A stretch of 64,000 nt of DNA from assembly GCF_009557615.1 (NCBI RefSeq), contig NZ_CP045652.1:3720001-3784000 (forward strand), given 5' to 3'. Of the stretch, positions 49,953-59,038 are shown piece by piece. The position numbers were made by a program, and so were the translations under genes. Positions within the stretch are counted from its first letter, which is position 1, and each line of letters begins with the position of its first letter. The stretch is from Sphingobacteruim zhuxiongii. Lineage in GTDB: Bacteria; Bacteroidota; Bacteroidia; Sphingobacteriales; Sphingobacteriaceae. The notes under the pieces are model-generated. The model made no database searches, was not told where the DNA came from, and saw only the letters and a program-made list of their open reading frames with translations.

Positions 49953-52844
49953 ATGAACAAAGCATTTCTACGTTTAGTAGCAGAAGATATTCAGCATCGA
50001 TTCGATAAAGACATCAGTGATATTGCGGTAGTCTTCAATAATAAAAGGCCGATAACCTATTTGAAAAAGCATCTAGTGGATGTTTATCAACAGGCTATTT
50101 GGTCACCCCAATTCTATACTATTCAAGAATTTTTGAGCCTTTCAAGTTCTAAGATACAAGCATCGACAATTAGTCAATTCTTCTATTTATATGAAATTCA
50201 TAATGGTATGTTAGCTCAAGAAGGACTTGAGCCCGAGACATTAGAAGAATTTTATCCAATTGCTGAAATTATATTAAGTGATTTCAGCCAATTAGACTAC
50301 GACTTAGTAAATATTAGCCATATATTTTTGGAATTGTCGGACAATACGGAAATTGAACTCGCATTTCAACATTTTACACCCGAGCAGCAATCCTTTATTC
50401 GACAGTTTTGGCAATCTTTTAGCATACAAGGGCATACAAGTGTTCAAAAAAGGTTTTTACGTCTTTGGCGAAGACTGCCAAGATTATATCAAGCCTTTAA
50501 AGAACGCATGCACTCGGAAGGACAAACGAATTACCCCACTATTTATAGAGATTTAGCCGATGCAAAGGCCGAGAATAACAACTTTGTTGACCAGTTCAAA
50601 CAGGTGCTATTTGTTGGCTTTAATGCGCTAAATAATGCTGAAGCAAAACTCTTTAAGCAATGGCAAGAGCAAGAAAAAGCAATCTTTTACTTTGATGCGG
50701 ATGCGCATTACCTAGATGACAAACTGCAAGAAGCGGGTCTTTTTATCCGACGTAATATATATCAATCTGGCCTAACCAATGCTTTTGGCGATGTACCTAA
50801 TATCCTGGGTAACCGTCGAGACGATGTCCATGTTTATCAGAGTTTAGGCAAGATTAGTGAAACGAAATTACTTTACGACCTTCTTCTCAAGAACCAAGAT
50901 GACTCAAAGACTTCTGCAATTCTTCTAGCCGATGAGGGTTTACTCGTACCTCTACTACAAAGTCTTCCCTTTACCGATGTTAATATAACGACTGGTTATC
51001 CCCTGATACAATCTCCAATTTATGGCTTGCTAGATCTTTGGATGAATGTTCAGATCTTAATATCCCAACAGAATAAAGAAAAGATCCCCTATCAGCTACT
51101 TGAAACCTATTTAACACATCCGATGAGCAAAGTTGCCAAACAGCAAAGGCAACTTATTCAATCCGAATCTGCAGAAAAACAACTGTTTGAAATTGATGTC
51201 AAAGATATTGATGTCAGTAGATCCATTCTTCCTCACTTTTTCAGAAAATTACCGAAGGCGGAACAAGTAATTCCTAGCTTAATCACTATAGTAGACAATC
51301 TACTGCTTTCATTAGCAGAAAACGACCGAATACGACAAATCGAATCTAACTTACTGATGGAAACGAAGAAAGTACTCAATCAGCTATTATTAGGATTCAG
51401 CAATTTGGGGCAACTCAGTATTGGTTTTCAAATTGGATTAATTCGGAAAGCATTAAGCCCAATTAGCTCAGCTATTGAAGGTAACCCATTAAAAGGTTTA
51501 CAAATTATGGGACTGTTAGAGAGCCGATGTTTAAACTTCGATCAAGTCTATATATTGGGTGCAAATGAAGGAATTCTTCCTAAAACATCAAACTCACCAA
51601 CATTTCTACCAAATAATCTTAGGAAAGCATATGGGCTTCCAATCTTAGAAAATCAAGATGCGCTGTCGGCCTATTTATTTTATCGCCATTTTCAATACAG
51701 CAGCGATATCAACCTTTTCTATAATGCCGTTGTCAATGAGAGTAGTTCCGGTGAAGAGAGCCGCTTTATCAAGCAGTTGGAATTTGAAACAAATTTTAAT
51801 TTTGTCAAGTATACGCAGCAGCAACCCTTACAGTTTCCGACTCAACCGCAAGAATTGATTATTTCTAAGGATGGCGAGATCTGGAATAAATTGTATAGTA
51901 GCTTTATCAAAAATGGGAAACGCATCTCTGCATCCGCATTTACAAGCTACCTTCAATCCCCGCTACAGTTTTTCTTAAAATATGTCGCCGATATTAAAGA
52001 ACCACCTTCCATCAGTCAGGAATTCGAAATGAATAAACTTGGAACAGTTATTCACGAAACTATGGAAGAGCTATTGACACCATTAAAAGCAGCGAACGAC
52101 TTCGTATCCACCGAATGGTTAAAGGACAAACTTGAGATCGCCGAACAGGTTGTATTAAAACAAATTGGAAACGAATATTTGAGCAGTTTCAACGCAATCG
52201 AAGATCTCAATAGCTTACAGAGAATCATGCATAAAATTGCTACGGAATATGTGAAAATGTACTTACAATATGACATCGATCAATATCAAGCTATTCGAAT
52301 TGTAGAGCTTGAAAATACGGAGGATTATATTTTAGATTTTCCAATTTCTATTAATGGGAAAATAGAAACAGTAAGCTTGTATGGGATTATTGACCGAGTT
52401 GACGAAGTATTGACCTATGATGGACAAACTAAACTACGAATTGTCGACTATAAGACTGGATCCGACACCGTTTCTTTTCGTAATATGGATGTTGTCTTTG
52501 CGGCAAACACAGAAAACAAAGCGCTTGTACAGACCTTGTTTTATGCATTCGTGTATGAGCAAGTAAGCGGATTAAAAGACCTTGAACCCCATTTGTATGT
52601 TGCGCGTCGTATGCGAGAAGATGGAACGTTATTTAGAAATAACAATGGAAGCCTAGTACTTAGTGATCAAACCCTGTCTGAGCAAAAAGAAGCTTTTGTA
52701 GCTTTCTTAAGATCAACTTTAGAGGAATTATTTGATCAAAACGTTCCTTTTAAACATAATCCGAGTGCTACAGTTTATCCGTCCGATCCATTCACACTTT
52801 TCTACAAGTACAGTGTGAAAGAATCTGCTGTCGAAGATGAGTAA
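49953..52844 (+). CDS. AddB-like PD-(D/E)XK nuclease-family protein
   Basis: The 963-residue protein has an inactive-helicase-like N-terminal part and a C-terminal PD-(D/E)XK nuclease. The nuclease core reads SASAFTSYLQSPLQFFLKYV, KLGTVIHETMEELL, LYGIIDRVDEV and KLRIVDYKTGSD (Asp-x-Lys). A conserved NEGILPKTSNSPTFLPNNLRKAYGLP motif near residue 540 is typical of AddB. The four cysteines that hold an Fe-S cluster in Firmicutes AddB are absent; only one Cys is present in the whole chain. It forms the nuclease-helicase complex with the preceding protein. Confidence 0.85.
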   Translation: MNKAFLRLVAEDIQHRFDKDISDIAVVFNNKRPITYLKKHLVDVYQQAIWSPQFYTIQEFLSLSSSKIQASTISQFFYLYEIHNGMLAQEGLEPETLEEFYPIAEIILSDFSQLDYDLVNISHIFLELSDNTEIELAFQHFTPEQQSFIRQFWQSFSIQGHTSVQKRFLRLWRRLPRLYQAFKERMHSEGQTNYPTIYRDLADAKAENNNFVDQFKQVLFVGFNALNNAEAKLFKQWQEQEKAIFYFDADAHYLDDKLQEAGLFIRRNIYQSGLTNAFGDVPNILGNRRDDVHVYQSLGKISETKLLYDLLLKNQDDSKTSAILLADEGLLVPLLQSLPFTDVNITTGYPLIQSPIYGLLDLWMNVQILISQQNKEKIPYQLLETYLTHPMSKVAKQQRQLIQSESAEKQLFEIDVKDIDVSRSILPHFFRKLPKAEQVIPSLITIVDNLLLSLAENDRIRQIESNLLMETKKVLNQLLLGFSNLGQLSIGFQIGLIRKALSPISSAIEGNPLKGLQIMGLLESRCLNFDQVYILGANEGILPKTSNSPTFLPNNLRKAYGLPILENQDALSAYLFYRHFQYSSDINLFYNAVVNESSSGEESRFIKQLEFETNFNFVKYTQQQPLQFPTQPQELIISKDGEIWNKLYSSFIKNGKRISASAFTSYLQSPLQFFLKYVADIKEPPSISQEFEMNKLGTVIHETMEELLTPLKAANDFVSTEWLKDKLEIAEQVVLKQIGNEYLSSFNAIEDLNSLQRIMHKIATEYVKMYLQYDIDQYQAIRIVELENTEDYILDFPISINGKIETVSLYGIIDRVDEVLTYDGQTKLRIVDYKTGSDTVSFRNMDVVFAANTENKALVQTLFYAFVYEQVSGLKDLEPHLYVARRMREDGTLFRNNNGSLVLSDQTLSEQKEAFVAFLRSTLEELFDQNVPFKHNPSATVYPSDPFTLFYKYSVKESAVEDE

Positions 52845-52863
52845 TGGCCTGTCTAATTTTTAA

Positions 52864-52926
52864 AACTATGGAATTGAAACTCCATAGTAACAAAATAGGC
52901 TGTCGCAACGACAGCCTATTTTGTTA
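52864..52926. terminator. Double hairpin terminator between addB-like and cupin genes
   Basis: The first hairpin is ACTATGGA/TCCATAGT (52865-52872, 52881-52888). The second is an 18-bp perfect stem, TAACAAAATAGGCTGTCG (52888-52905) with its complement (52909-52926) and a 3-base loop. The cupin gene's TAA stop lies in the second stem. The pair serves the two convergent genes. Confidence 0.85.
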
Positions 52927-53793
52927 TTTCCTATATTTCTTAATAGCACGATTTGCTCGTGTTTCAGCAGTTTTTATTTTATAATCTAACCATTTGTCTT
53001 TAAATATTTTACGCATGGTGTCATCAAAATGACGCGTTACAAAAAGATTCCTTGCGCCTTTTAATTTTTCTGCAAATGAGTTTGCTAGGGCACGTACGGA
53101 AATCGAATAGCCTTCTGTTTCGTATTGAATATAATGCCACCATCCAGCTGGCATATATAACGTTTCACCAGGACCAATAAGCGCCTCATAACCATCTAAG
53201 TATTCAATACCTGGATAGTCTGACACATTGCTTTTCTTCAAGTTTGCAATGCTATGGAAATTATAAGGTAATTTATACATTAAGTCTGATTGATCATTCG
53301 GGAATAACCAAATACGCTTTTTACCCTGAAATTGAGTAATAAAGACATGCGACATATCAATATCGAAGTGATTACGAGTTGCAGACCCCTCCCCTCCAAA
53401 GAACATATATGGCAGCCATTGCAAAACCTTGCCTCCAGTTACGTCATTGTAGATAACATCCTTTTTAAGCTCCGGTCTCAATTTCATCAAATTGAACAAA
53501 AACAGACGCAATTCAGTAGGTTCTTTGCTGATGGTATCCAAGTATTGGCCAAAGCTCATTCGACCGATAGGAGGACTCGCAGCATGATTTTGAGACTCTT
53601 CCTCGCGTCCATAAACATCGATTTGCTCGTTGCCGGCTATTTCTTTGAAATAATCATAGCTCCATTTGGTCCAACAAGGGCTATCCTTGCTTACGAAATC
53701 CTTGATGATAACTGGCTGACCATTGTTCAAATAATCTTTTACAAAGTCATTTGGAGCAATCCCAGAGATACTATTTACAGGTTTTAATTTCAC
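52924..53793 (-). CDS. JmjC/cupin_8-like Fe(II) oxygenase-family protein
   Basis: The 289-residue protein matches the cupin_8/JmjC-type family: NDFVKDYLNNGQPVIIKDFV at the start, then the metal-binding region TRNHFDIDMSHVFITQFQGKKRIWLFPNDQ (His-x-Asp) and the distal GPGETLYMPAGWWHYIQYETEGYSISVR (His). Members are 2-oxoglutarate-dependent hydroxylases of proteins or small molecules, but the substrate is unknown. The C-terminal 60 residues are basic. It is monocistronic, downstream of gldN in the same direction, with its own candidate -7 element. Confidence 0.85.
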   Translation of the reverse strand: MKLKPVNSISGIAPNDFVKDYLNNGQPVIIKDFVSKDSPCWTKWSYDYFKEIAGNEQIDVYGREEESQNHAASPPIGRMSFGQYLDTISKEPTELRLFLFNLMKLRPELKKDVIYNDVTGGKVLQWLPYMFFGGEGSATRNHFDIDMSHVFITQFQGKKRIWLFPNDQSDLMYKLPYNFHSIANLKKSNVSDYPGIEYLDGYEALIGPGETLYMPAGWWHYIQYETEGYSISVRALANSFAEKLKGARNLFVTRHFDDTMRKIFKDKWLDYKIKTAETRANRAIKKYRK

Positions 53794-53817
53794 AAGTTTA
53801 CCATTTACGTATTAGTA

Positions 53818-53825
53818 CAAACATA
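53818..53825 (-). promoter_or_regulatory. Candidate -7 element of the cupin gene
   Basis: TATGTTTG on the minus strand fits TAnnTTTG exactly and ends 24 bases before the ATG at 53793. It lies next to the right arm of the 15-bp inverted repeat. Confidence 0.4.
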
Positions 53826-53827
53826 AA

Positions 53828-53914
53828 AAAAATATTTCTACAATAAATATTCCCAAAGTATCGCAATTAACATTTTTATCACGATTATTCGGCAAATTAT
53901 GTAGAAATATTTTT
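53828..53914 (-). repeat. 15-bp perfect inverted repeat between gldN and cupin genes
   Basis: AAAAATATTTCTACA (53828-53842) and TGTAGAAATATTTTT (53900-53914) are perfect reverse complements separated by 57 bases. On the minus strand the second arm runs into a long T-run, so it could act as a large-loop terminator for the gld operon, or as a pair of protein-binding sites before the cupin gene. Confidence 0.6.
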
Positions 53915-53939
53915 CTAAAAAATGATAACCGTCAGATTC

Positions 53940-54992
53940 TTAGTACGACCAAAGGTCTTGTTCGTAGTCCATTAGCGACTTTTTTATTCTTTCTGATTCA
54001 AACAGGCGCTCCATGTCATCTCCGATATAATCTTTGATGCGTAAATCCTCAGGATTGGACTGTTTGACAATATAACTCGTGAACATACGCTTGATAAAAA
54101 TATCATCATAACTAAGTCCAGTTGCATCATTGTGCCTATTCATCACCTCTTTATTCACGAGCACATGGCGTGCTTCTGGGAAGTAAACCCAAAAGGCAGG
54201 TGTCGCGTCGATTGACGGCATGAAACTAGCTTCTCCAACTGGAGGTAATGCAACATCTGTTTGAGCAGCCGCATTGGTTGTCGTTTCGGTATTATTCTGT
54301 GCTGGTGCTGCAAATGGATCAAATGGATCCGCAGCTGTATTAGCACCGCTATTGCCTTCCGTTCCTCCTATCGGCATCGTAATATCTGATGCCCCAGGAA
54401 TTTGAGGTACAATTAAGGGAGCAATTCCCACAATACGTGCCTCGAAAACTGATCGCTGTTTATCAAAAATCCAATCTTCTTTAATACGGAATTTGACTAC
54501 TTGTGTCGCATCGAAATCACGTGATTGATAACTTGAGCCAACAACTTCATTATTTTCGTTGAATTCTTCAACCAAAATAGAATCGCCACCAAAACGTGCC
54601 ATCACTTGATCTGGCGCTAAACGCGTTTTGAAAGAATCGCCATTTGGATCATCTTTCGTAGGTGTTGGGTCATACGCTCTTAATTTACCCGCTTGGATCG
54701 CTTCTAAGAGAATATTTATCAAACTGGACTTAGGGGAAGCGAACGCTTGATTCATCTTCTCACGCAGGTCCATTTCGCGCCATACGCGCTTAGAAAATAC
54801 GATATCCGTTTGACGAATATTAGCATATGGCACCACCTTCCGATTTTCGAAATCCGATTTCACTACATAGCCGTCTACTGGAGGCAAGGTATCAACTGCC
54901 TGGATAGGATCAACACTATTATTCAGGTTCTCTTGCTGAGCGGATGCCTGCAAGGAAAAAAATACTGTTGCTGCTAATATTATCTTTTTCAT
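53940..54992 (-). CDS. gldN: Gliding motility / type IX secretion protein GldN
   Basis: From the ATG at 54992 the protein has 350 residues and starts with a signal peptide (MKKIILAATVFFSLQASAQ); an alternative start lies four codons upstream. The GldN/PorN family is recognised from YANIRQTDIVFSKRVWREMDLREKMNQAF split near residue 60, KFRIKEDWIFDKQRSVFEARIVGIAPLIVP near residue 180 and a final YVVKQSNPEDLRIKDYIG-like stretch. GldN joins GldK in the periplasmic ring of the type IX secretion system. Last gene of gldK-L-M-N. A Gly/Ala/Asn/Thr-rich insert around residues 205-250 is low-complexity. Confidence 0.95.
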   Translation of the reverse strand: MKKIILAATVFFSLQASAQQENLNNSVDPIQAVDTLPPVDGYVVKSDFENRKVVPYANIRQTDIVFSKRVWREMDLREKMNQAFASPKSSLINILLEAIQAGKLRAYDPTPTKDDPNGDSFKTRLAPDQVMARFGGDSILVEEFNENNEVVGSSYQSRDFDATQVVKFRIKEDWIFDKQRSVFEARIVGIAPLIVPQIPGASDITMPIGGTEGNSGANTAADPFDPFAAPAQNNTETTTNAAAQTDVALPPVGEASFMPSIDATPAFWVYFPEARHVLVNKEVMNRHNDATGLSYDDIFIKRMFTSYIVKQSNPEDLRIKDYIGDDMERLFESERIKKSLMDYEQDLWSY

Positions 54993-55013
54993 GATACTAA
55001 TCATCTATATTGA

Positions 55014-56537
55014 TTAATTGGTCACTTGGAAAGTAATCGGATCCAAGTTTTGAGCAACACCGTCAGGACCTACCCCTACGATGTCATAGATCATAACCAC
55101 TGATCCACTTGTCACTCCAGAAATACCAGTTTTCATCTGGCCACTGAACGTTGCTCCACTCGTTGAGTAAGGTCCAATTGGATCTACACGAGGTTTTGCG
55201 ATATACATATTGAATTTAGAGATGCTAAACTTCGCATCAAATTCGAAATTATCTAACGAAGCAGCCACAACATTTTGTCCACGAAGTTGTGCCGCAGAAA
55301 TTCTACCCCCAGTTTTACCCGCAACACGTGCTGTAGGTTTCGGAATACGTTTCACACGGAACTTGGTGCTACTTAACTGTTGCGTCTTATCTCCAATCTT
55401 TGCTGATACATTTACTGTTGCCTCACCTGTTGCAGAAACCCGCGCATTATATTTGCCACCAGAACCTGAAATAGAAACCCCAGAGCCCGAAACAATAAGA
55501 TTCTCACGAGCGATACCTGGTGCAGAAACTGAAATAGGGTTATCAACACCAATATACAATACATTCATTTTATCAGGAGACACAACCGCTGAAGGTCGCG
55601 CAACTTGATAAGAGATTGGCTCAGTCTCATAAGTCTTCACTGTACCGTCTGTTTGTTGAACACTCACTAAACCCTTCCAACTAAATACACCTTCTGATGA
55701 AGTATTTACAGAATACATACCTTGTCCATCAACAACCTGTAATGCGCTTCCGTTTACAGAAATCTGTGGAGTCGATTTAGAATCGTATGCAGTTAAGAAA
55801 ACTTTTGCCGTATAAGGCTGTCCTTGAATCAAATAAGAAGTCGGAGCCACTGCTACTGCAGAGAAACGATCTAAATTAACGACCGCTTGATCCATCTTTC
55901 CGAAGATATGTTTTACAACTGCCGATTCAGCATTCTTAGCATCAGCACTAATTTTCTCTAAAGCTGTAATCGCTGCCGTCAATGGAATACCATCGCCAAA
56001 GTTTGCCTCTTCCCATGTTTTCTTAACGCCACCTCTAGCTTTAGGATCCTCAGCCAATAAGGCAAAATTAACCTCATTGTTTGTAAGTTTCTTTAATTCC
56101 GCAGCTGTTTTATTAATTAACTCACGTAAGTCTTTTCCACGACCTTGATTGATCATCAATCTTGGTGCGATATCGACATTACTGCGCTTGCTTACATCCC
56201 CAGTACTTTCCTCTAAACCTCCACCCTCTTCTGTAAATAAACGATTATATTCTGCGAGCTTATTCGTTAAGTTGGAAACAAGCTTCTGCGCTTGCTCCGC
56301 CTTATCTAAAAGTGGTTTTGCACGTTCAGGGTTCTCTTTCATTTTCGTCTCGCGGAAAGAAAGGAACATATTGTCAATACCAGTCTGTGTATTCTCAGTC
56401 GATGTCTTTAAACTATCGCCTAAATTCTTAAAAGCATCCAACAAAGAATCACTTACATTTAATGCTACTAAACCTAGTAGGACTAAATATAAGATTCCGA
56501 TCATCTTCTGCCTTGGTGTTTCTTTTCTACCTGCCAT
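55014..56537 (-). CDS. gldM: Type IX secretion motor protein GldM
   Basis: The 507-residue protein starts MAGRKETPRQKMIGILYLVLLGLVALNVSDSLLDAF, giving the single N-terminal membrane helix that packs into the GldL ring. The periplasmic part begins with a helical domain (to about residue 220) and continues with several Ig-like beta domains (VAPTSYLIQGQPYTAKVFLTAY, then the PSAVVSPDKMNVLYIGVDNPISVSAPG region), as in known GldM/PorM structures. With GldL it forms the proton-driven motor that powers secretion and gliding. It lies 49 bases after gldL and 21 bases before gldN. Confidence 0.96.
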   Translation of the reverse strand: MAGRKETPRQKMIGILYLVLLGLVALNVSDSLLDAFKNLGDSLKTSTENTQTGIDNMFLSFRETKMKENPERAKPLLDKAEQAQKLVSNLTNKLAEYNRLFTEEGGGLEESTGDVSKRSNVDIAPRLMINQGRGKDLRELINKTAAELKKLTNNEVNFALLAEDPKARGGVKKTWEEANFGDGIPLTAAITALEKISADAKNAESAVVKHIFGKMDQAVVNLDRFSAVAVAPTSYLIQGQPYTAKVFLTAYDSKSTPQISVNGSALQVVDGQGMYSVNTSSEGVFSWKGLVSVQQTDGTVKTYETEPISYQVARPSAVVSPDKMNVLYIGVDNPISVSAPGIARENLIVSGSGVSISGSGGKYNARVSATGEATVNVSAKIGDKTQQLSSTKFRVKRIPKPTARVAGKTGGRISAAQLRGQNVVAASLDNFEFDAKFSISKFNMYIAKPRVDPIGPYSTSGATFSGQMKTGISGVTSGSVVMIYDIVGVGPDGVAQNLDPITFQVTN

Positions 56538-56586
56538 AAGTCAGTTTGCTATTTTTTTAAATGGTTAAAAATCTAGTTTAAACTTA

Positions 56587-57240
56587 TTATGATCTGTTAC
56601 CAGATGCAGGGTTCATTGCAGAAAGCATTCCTCCGTAGATGGAATTCAATGATGATAGGTTCTTATTGAACGTGTTTACTTGCTCTTTAAATTGTTGCAT
56701 ATCTGTTGCAGACTCATTAAATGTTTGCAAATCCGCTGCAGCACGCTCAAAAGCATGACTTAATTGCGATGCTCCTGTAGCAGCAGCATTTAATTTATCG
56801 GCAAATTGATTCGTCGCCGTAGCTGTGTCTGCTACTTTAGAAATCGCAGCAACCTTATCACCAAAAGAGCGAAGTCCATCACCCAAATTACCTATTAGGT
56901 TCTCATCGATCTTTGCGTCTTGCAACAATCTATCTAATGCCGCGGTATTACCAATTGCCGTAGGTTGCGCTAATTGCACCTGTTGTACACTACGTGTTGG
57001 CAATTCACCTTTAAAATCTTCGTCTAACTCCGGATAAACGCGCGTCCAATCCACATCCTCTTCGGCAGATAGAAAGCCCATGATAAAGAATAATACAGCT
57101 TCTACGGCTAATCCTACGCCGATCATCCATTCCCCACCTTTAAAGTGAAGAATCTTGAACATAAGTCCAATAATCACGACTGAGGCACCCCAGTTGATAA
57201 GTGTGTTAATACCGAATCCGAATCTTTTCTTTCTTGCCAT
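56587..57240 (-). CDS. gldL: Type IX secretion motor protein GldL
   Basis: The 217-residue protein has two membrane helices: NTLINWGASVVIIGLMFKILHF and MIGVGLAVEAVLFFIMGF (residues 12-33 and 40-58). The second contains the conserved Glu near residue 49 proposed to carry protons in GldL. A long cytoplasmic coiled-coil region follows (DRLLQDAKIDENLIGNLGDGLRSFGDKVAA..., and QFKEQVNTFNKNLSSLNSIYGGML). It anchors GldM in the inner membrane. It lies 45 bases after gldK. Confidence 0.95.
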   Translation of the reverse strand: MARKKRFGFGINTLINWGASVVIIGLMFKILHFKGGEWMIGVGLAVEAVLFFIMGFLSAEEDVDWTRVYPELDEDFKGELPTRSVQQVQLAQPTAIGNTAALDRLLQDAKIDENLIGNLGDGLRSFGDKVAAISKVADTATATNQFADKLNAAATGASQLSHAFERAAADLQTFNESATDMQQFKEQVNTFNKNLSSLNSIYGGMLSAMNPASGNRS

Positions 57241-57285
57241 CGTTTAAATTGTTAGTAGTTTATGTAGTTAGTTTTGATCTTGTCT

Positions 57286-58581
57286 TTATCTGCTCAATAC
57301 TCCTTTATAGGCCAGTACTGTTCTGAAGCCTAAATAAGCTTTCGCAGTATCTTGATATTCATACTGACGTGTTGAATTCTGTAAAAAATAACCAACGTCT
57401 TTCCATGAACCACCACGAATAACCTTTCTTTTCATAGTCTCGTGATCTGAAGGCGACGCGTGGTACGTATAGGTCGGGTTCATATCATGAACAAAGGAGT
57501 ACGCCGATTCATTATAGCTCGACTGCGTCCATTCCGCAACATTCCCCGCCATATTGTATAAGCCATAGTCATTCGGAAAATACGAATATACCGGAGCTGT
57601 ATAAGCAGCGCCATCATCGATATAATTACCGCGTCCTGGTTTGAAGTTCGCCATTAAACAACCTTTCGCATTACGAGCTGTCGGGCCACCCCAAGGAAAT
57701 TGAGTTCCAATTTTTCCACCTCGGGCAGCATATTCCCATTGTGCCTCTGAAGGCAATTGATAAGGCGCACGCTCTTCGCGACGCGCATTCCCAGCATTGT
57801 TATTGAATAATAATGTTCTCCAAGTATTAAAAGCTTGAGCTTGTCTCCATGTCACTCCAACAACTGGATATTCGTCGTAAGATGCATGTGAGAAATAACT
57901 TTCCACTAAAGGTTCATTTTGTGCATACGAGAAATCCGTTAACCAAACCGTTGTATCCGGATAGATTAACATGGTATCTCTTAAGATGAAATCAGAACGT
58001 TTCTTCGTGCGATCATTTTTCGCAGCGACAGCCGCTCGTAGATCGTACCACTCGTAATGATAAGTCAACTGACGAACATCTAGTTCACTTTTTCCAAAGA
58101 TTTTATCCTCACCTTGGTAATACATGTTGTTCAAGCGATCTTGCTGCTCTTGCGATTGTGCATTCCATGGAGAATTTTTTCGCACTTTCTCCCAATCAAT
58201 ATGACGAGCCTCTCCATTTTGTGAGTTCACAAAATAAGATGGATCATTTAAATGATTATAAATCAAAATTGAATCACGAACCCAATTAACAAATTGTCGG
58301 TATTCACTGTTCGATATCTCAGTCTCGTCCATGTAAAATGGAGCAATCGTTACCTGTCTGTTCTGTGAGGTTTGCGAGAATGTGATATCTTCATCAGACT
58401 GCCCCATGATGAAAGTACCTCCTGGGATCAGTACCATACCATATGGTGTTTTATTTTCTTTCAACCGGTTTAAACGAGTACCAACCAATTCGCCAGAGCT
58501 ATCTGGTCTATTACATCCAGTGAGTGCAGCCGTTAGAAATAATGCAACCTGGAATAGGCGTTTGAAAGGTTTAAATATCAT
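57286..58581 (-). CDS. gldK: Type IX secretion lipoprotein GldK
   Basis: The 431-residue protein has a lipoprotein signal with Cys23 (LTAALTGCNRPD) and an FGE-sulfatase/SUMF-like fold: TPYGMVLIPGGTFIMGQSDED near residue 46, EISNSEYRQFVNWV, YPVVGVTWRQAQAFNTWR, YQLPSEAQWEYAARGG and NVAEWTQSSYNES, then VIRGGSWKDVGYFLQNSTRQYEY. The catalytic Cys of formylglycine enzymes is not evident, as expected for GldK. It forms the periplasmic/outer-membrane ring with GldN. First gene of the gldKLMN operon, with a consensus-like promoter about 165 bases upstream. Confidence 0.96.
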   Translation of the reverse strand: MIFKPFKRLFQVALFLTAALTGCNRPDSSGELVGTRLNRLKENKTPYGMVLIPGGTFIMGQSDEDITFSQTSQNRQVTIAPFYMDETEISNSEYRQFVNWVRDSILIYNHLNDPSYFVNSQNGEARHIDWEKVRKNSPWNAQSQEQQDRLNNMYYQGEDKIFGKSELDVRQLTYHYEWYDLRAAVAAKNDRTKKRSDFILRDTMLIYPDTTVWLTDFSYAQNEPLVESYFSHASYDEYPVVGVTWRQAQAFNTWRTLLFNNNAGNARREERAPYQLPSEAQWEYAARGGKIGTQFPWGGPTARNAKGCLMANFKPGRGNYIDDGAAYTAPVYSYFPNDYGLYNMAGNVAEWTQSSYNESAYSFVHDMNPTYTYHASPSDHETMKRKVIRGGSWKDVGYFLQNSTRQYEYQDTAKAYLGFRTVLAYKGVLSR

Positions 58582-58744
58582 TATATAATATTATTCAATA
58601 TAAATTTCAGTAATGAAGATTTGGATAGTATCGCTATCACGAAAGCCAAAAATCTTAAATGGAATCTTATTAAACAAGAAAAATCCAATTCTTTTTCCAT
58701 TTTATTCATTTGGATATCCAAATAATTAATAATTTGATTCACAG

Positions 58745-58774
58745 CAAAATTAAACCGATTCGCCTAAAAATCAA
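58745..58774 (-). promoter_or_regulatory. gldK: Candidate gldK promoter (TTG-N19-TAATTTTG)
   Basis: On the minus strand TTG (58774-58772) is followed after exactly 19 bases by TAATTTTG (58752-58745), a match to the Bacteroidota TTTG-N19-TAnnTTTG consensus. It is the best two-part match found in the window. The leader to gldK would be about 160 bases. The gap 58582-59038 otherwise holds a terminator and AT-rich sequence with no gene. Confidence 0.5.
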
Positions 58775-58953
58775 CTAATATCCTCAATAAAACAACATAT
58801 TGTAGCGGAATGTTTATACAAATATTCTGCCTAAAAAGAGATATCGAGAATTAATAAAAAGCGAATATACGATTACTGGAAAGGTCGGTTTTGTCACAGA
58901 AATCGCATAAATACGATCACAAGTCCAACTATCCCCTTTTTTTCTACTTTCAT

Positions 58954-58989
58954 AAAAAAGGCCTCAAGCTATTCCGCTCGAGGCCTTTT
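58954..58989 (-). terminator. Terminator of the hemD-like operon
   Basis: AAAAGGCCTC (58956-58965) pairs with GAGGCCTTTT (58980-58989) across a 14-base loop; on the minus strand TTTTTT follows. It lies about 50 bases past the HemD-like stop. Confidence 0.85.
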
Positions 58990-59038
58990 CTAATATTTAA
59001 CTAAAAAATGCATGATTTGCATTTATTTGCAATGTATC

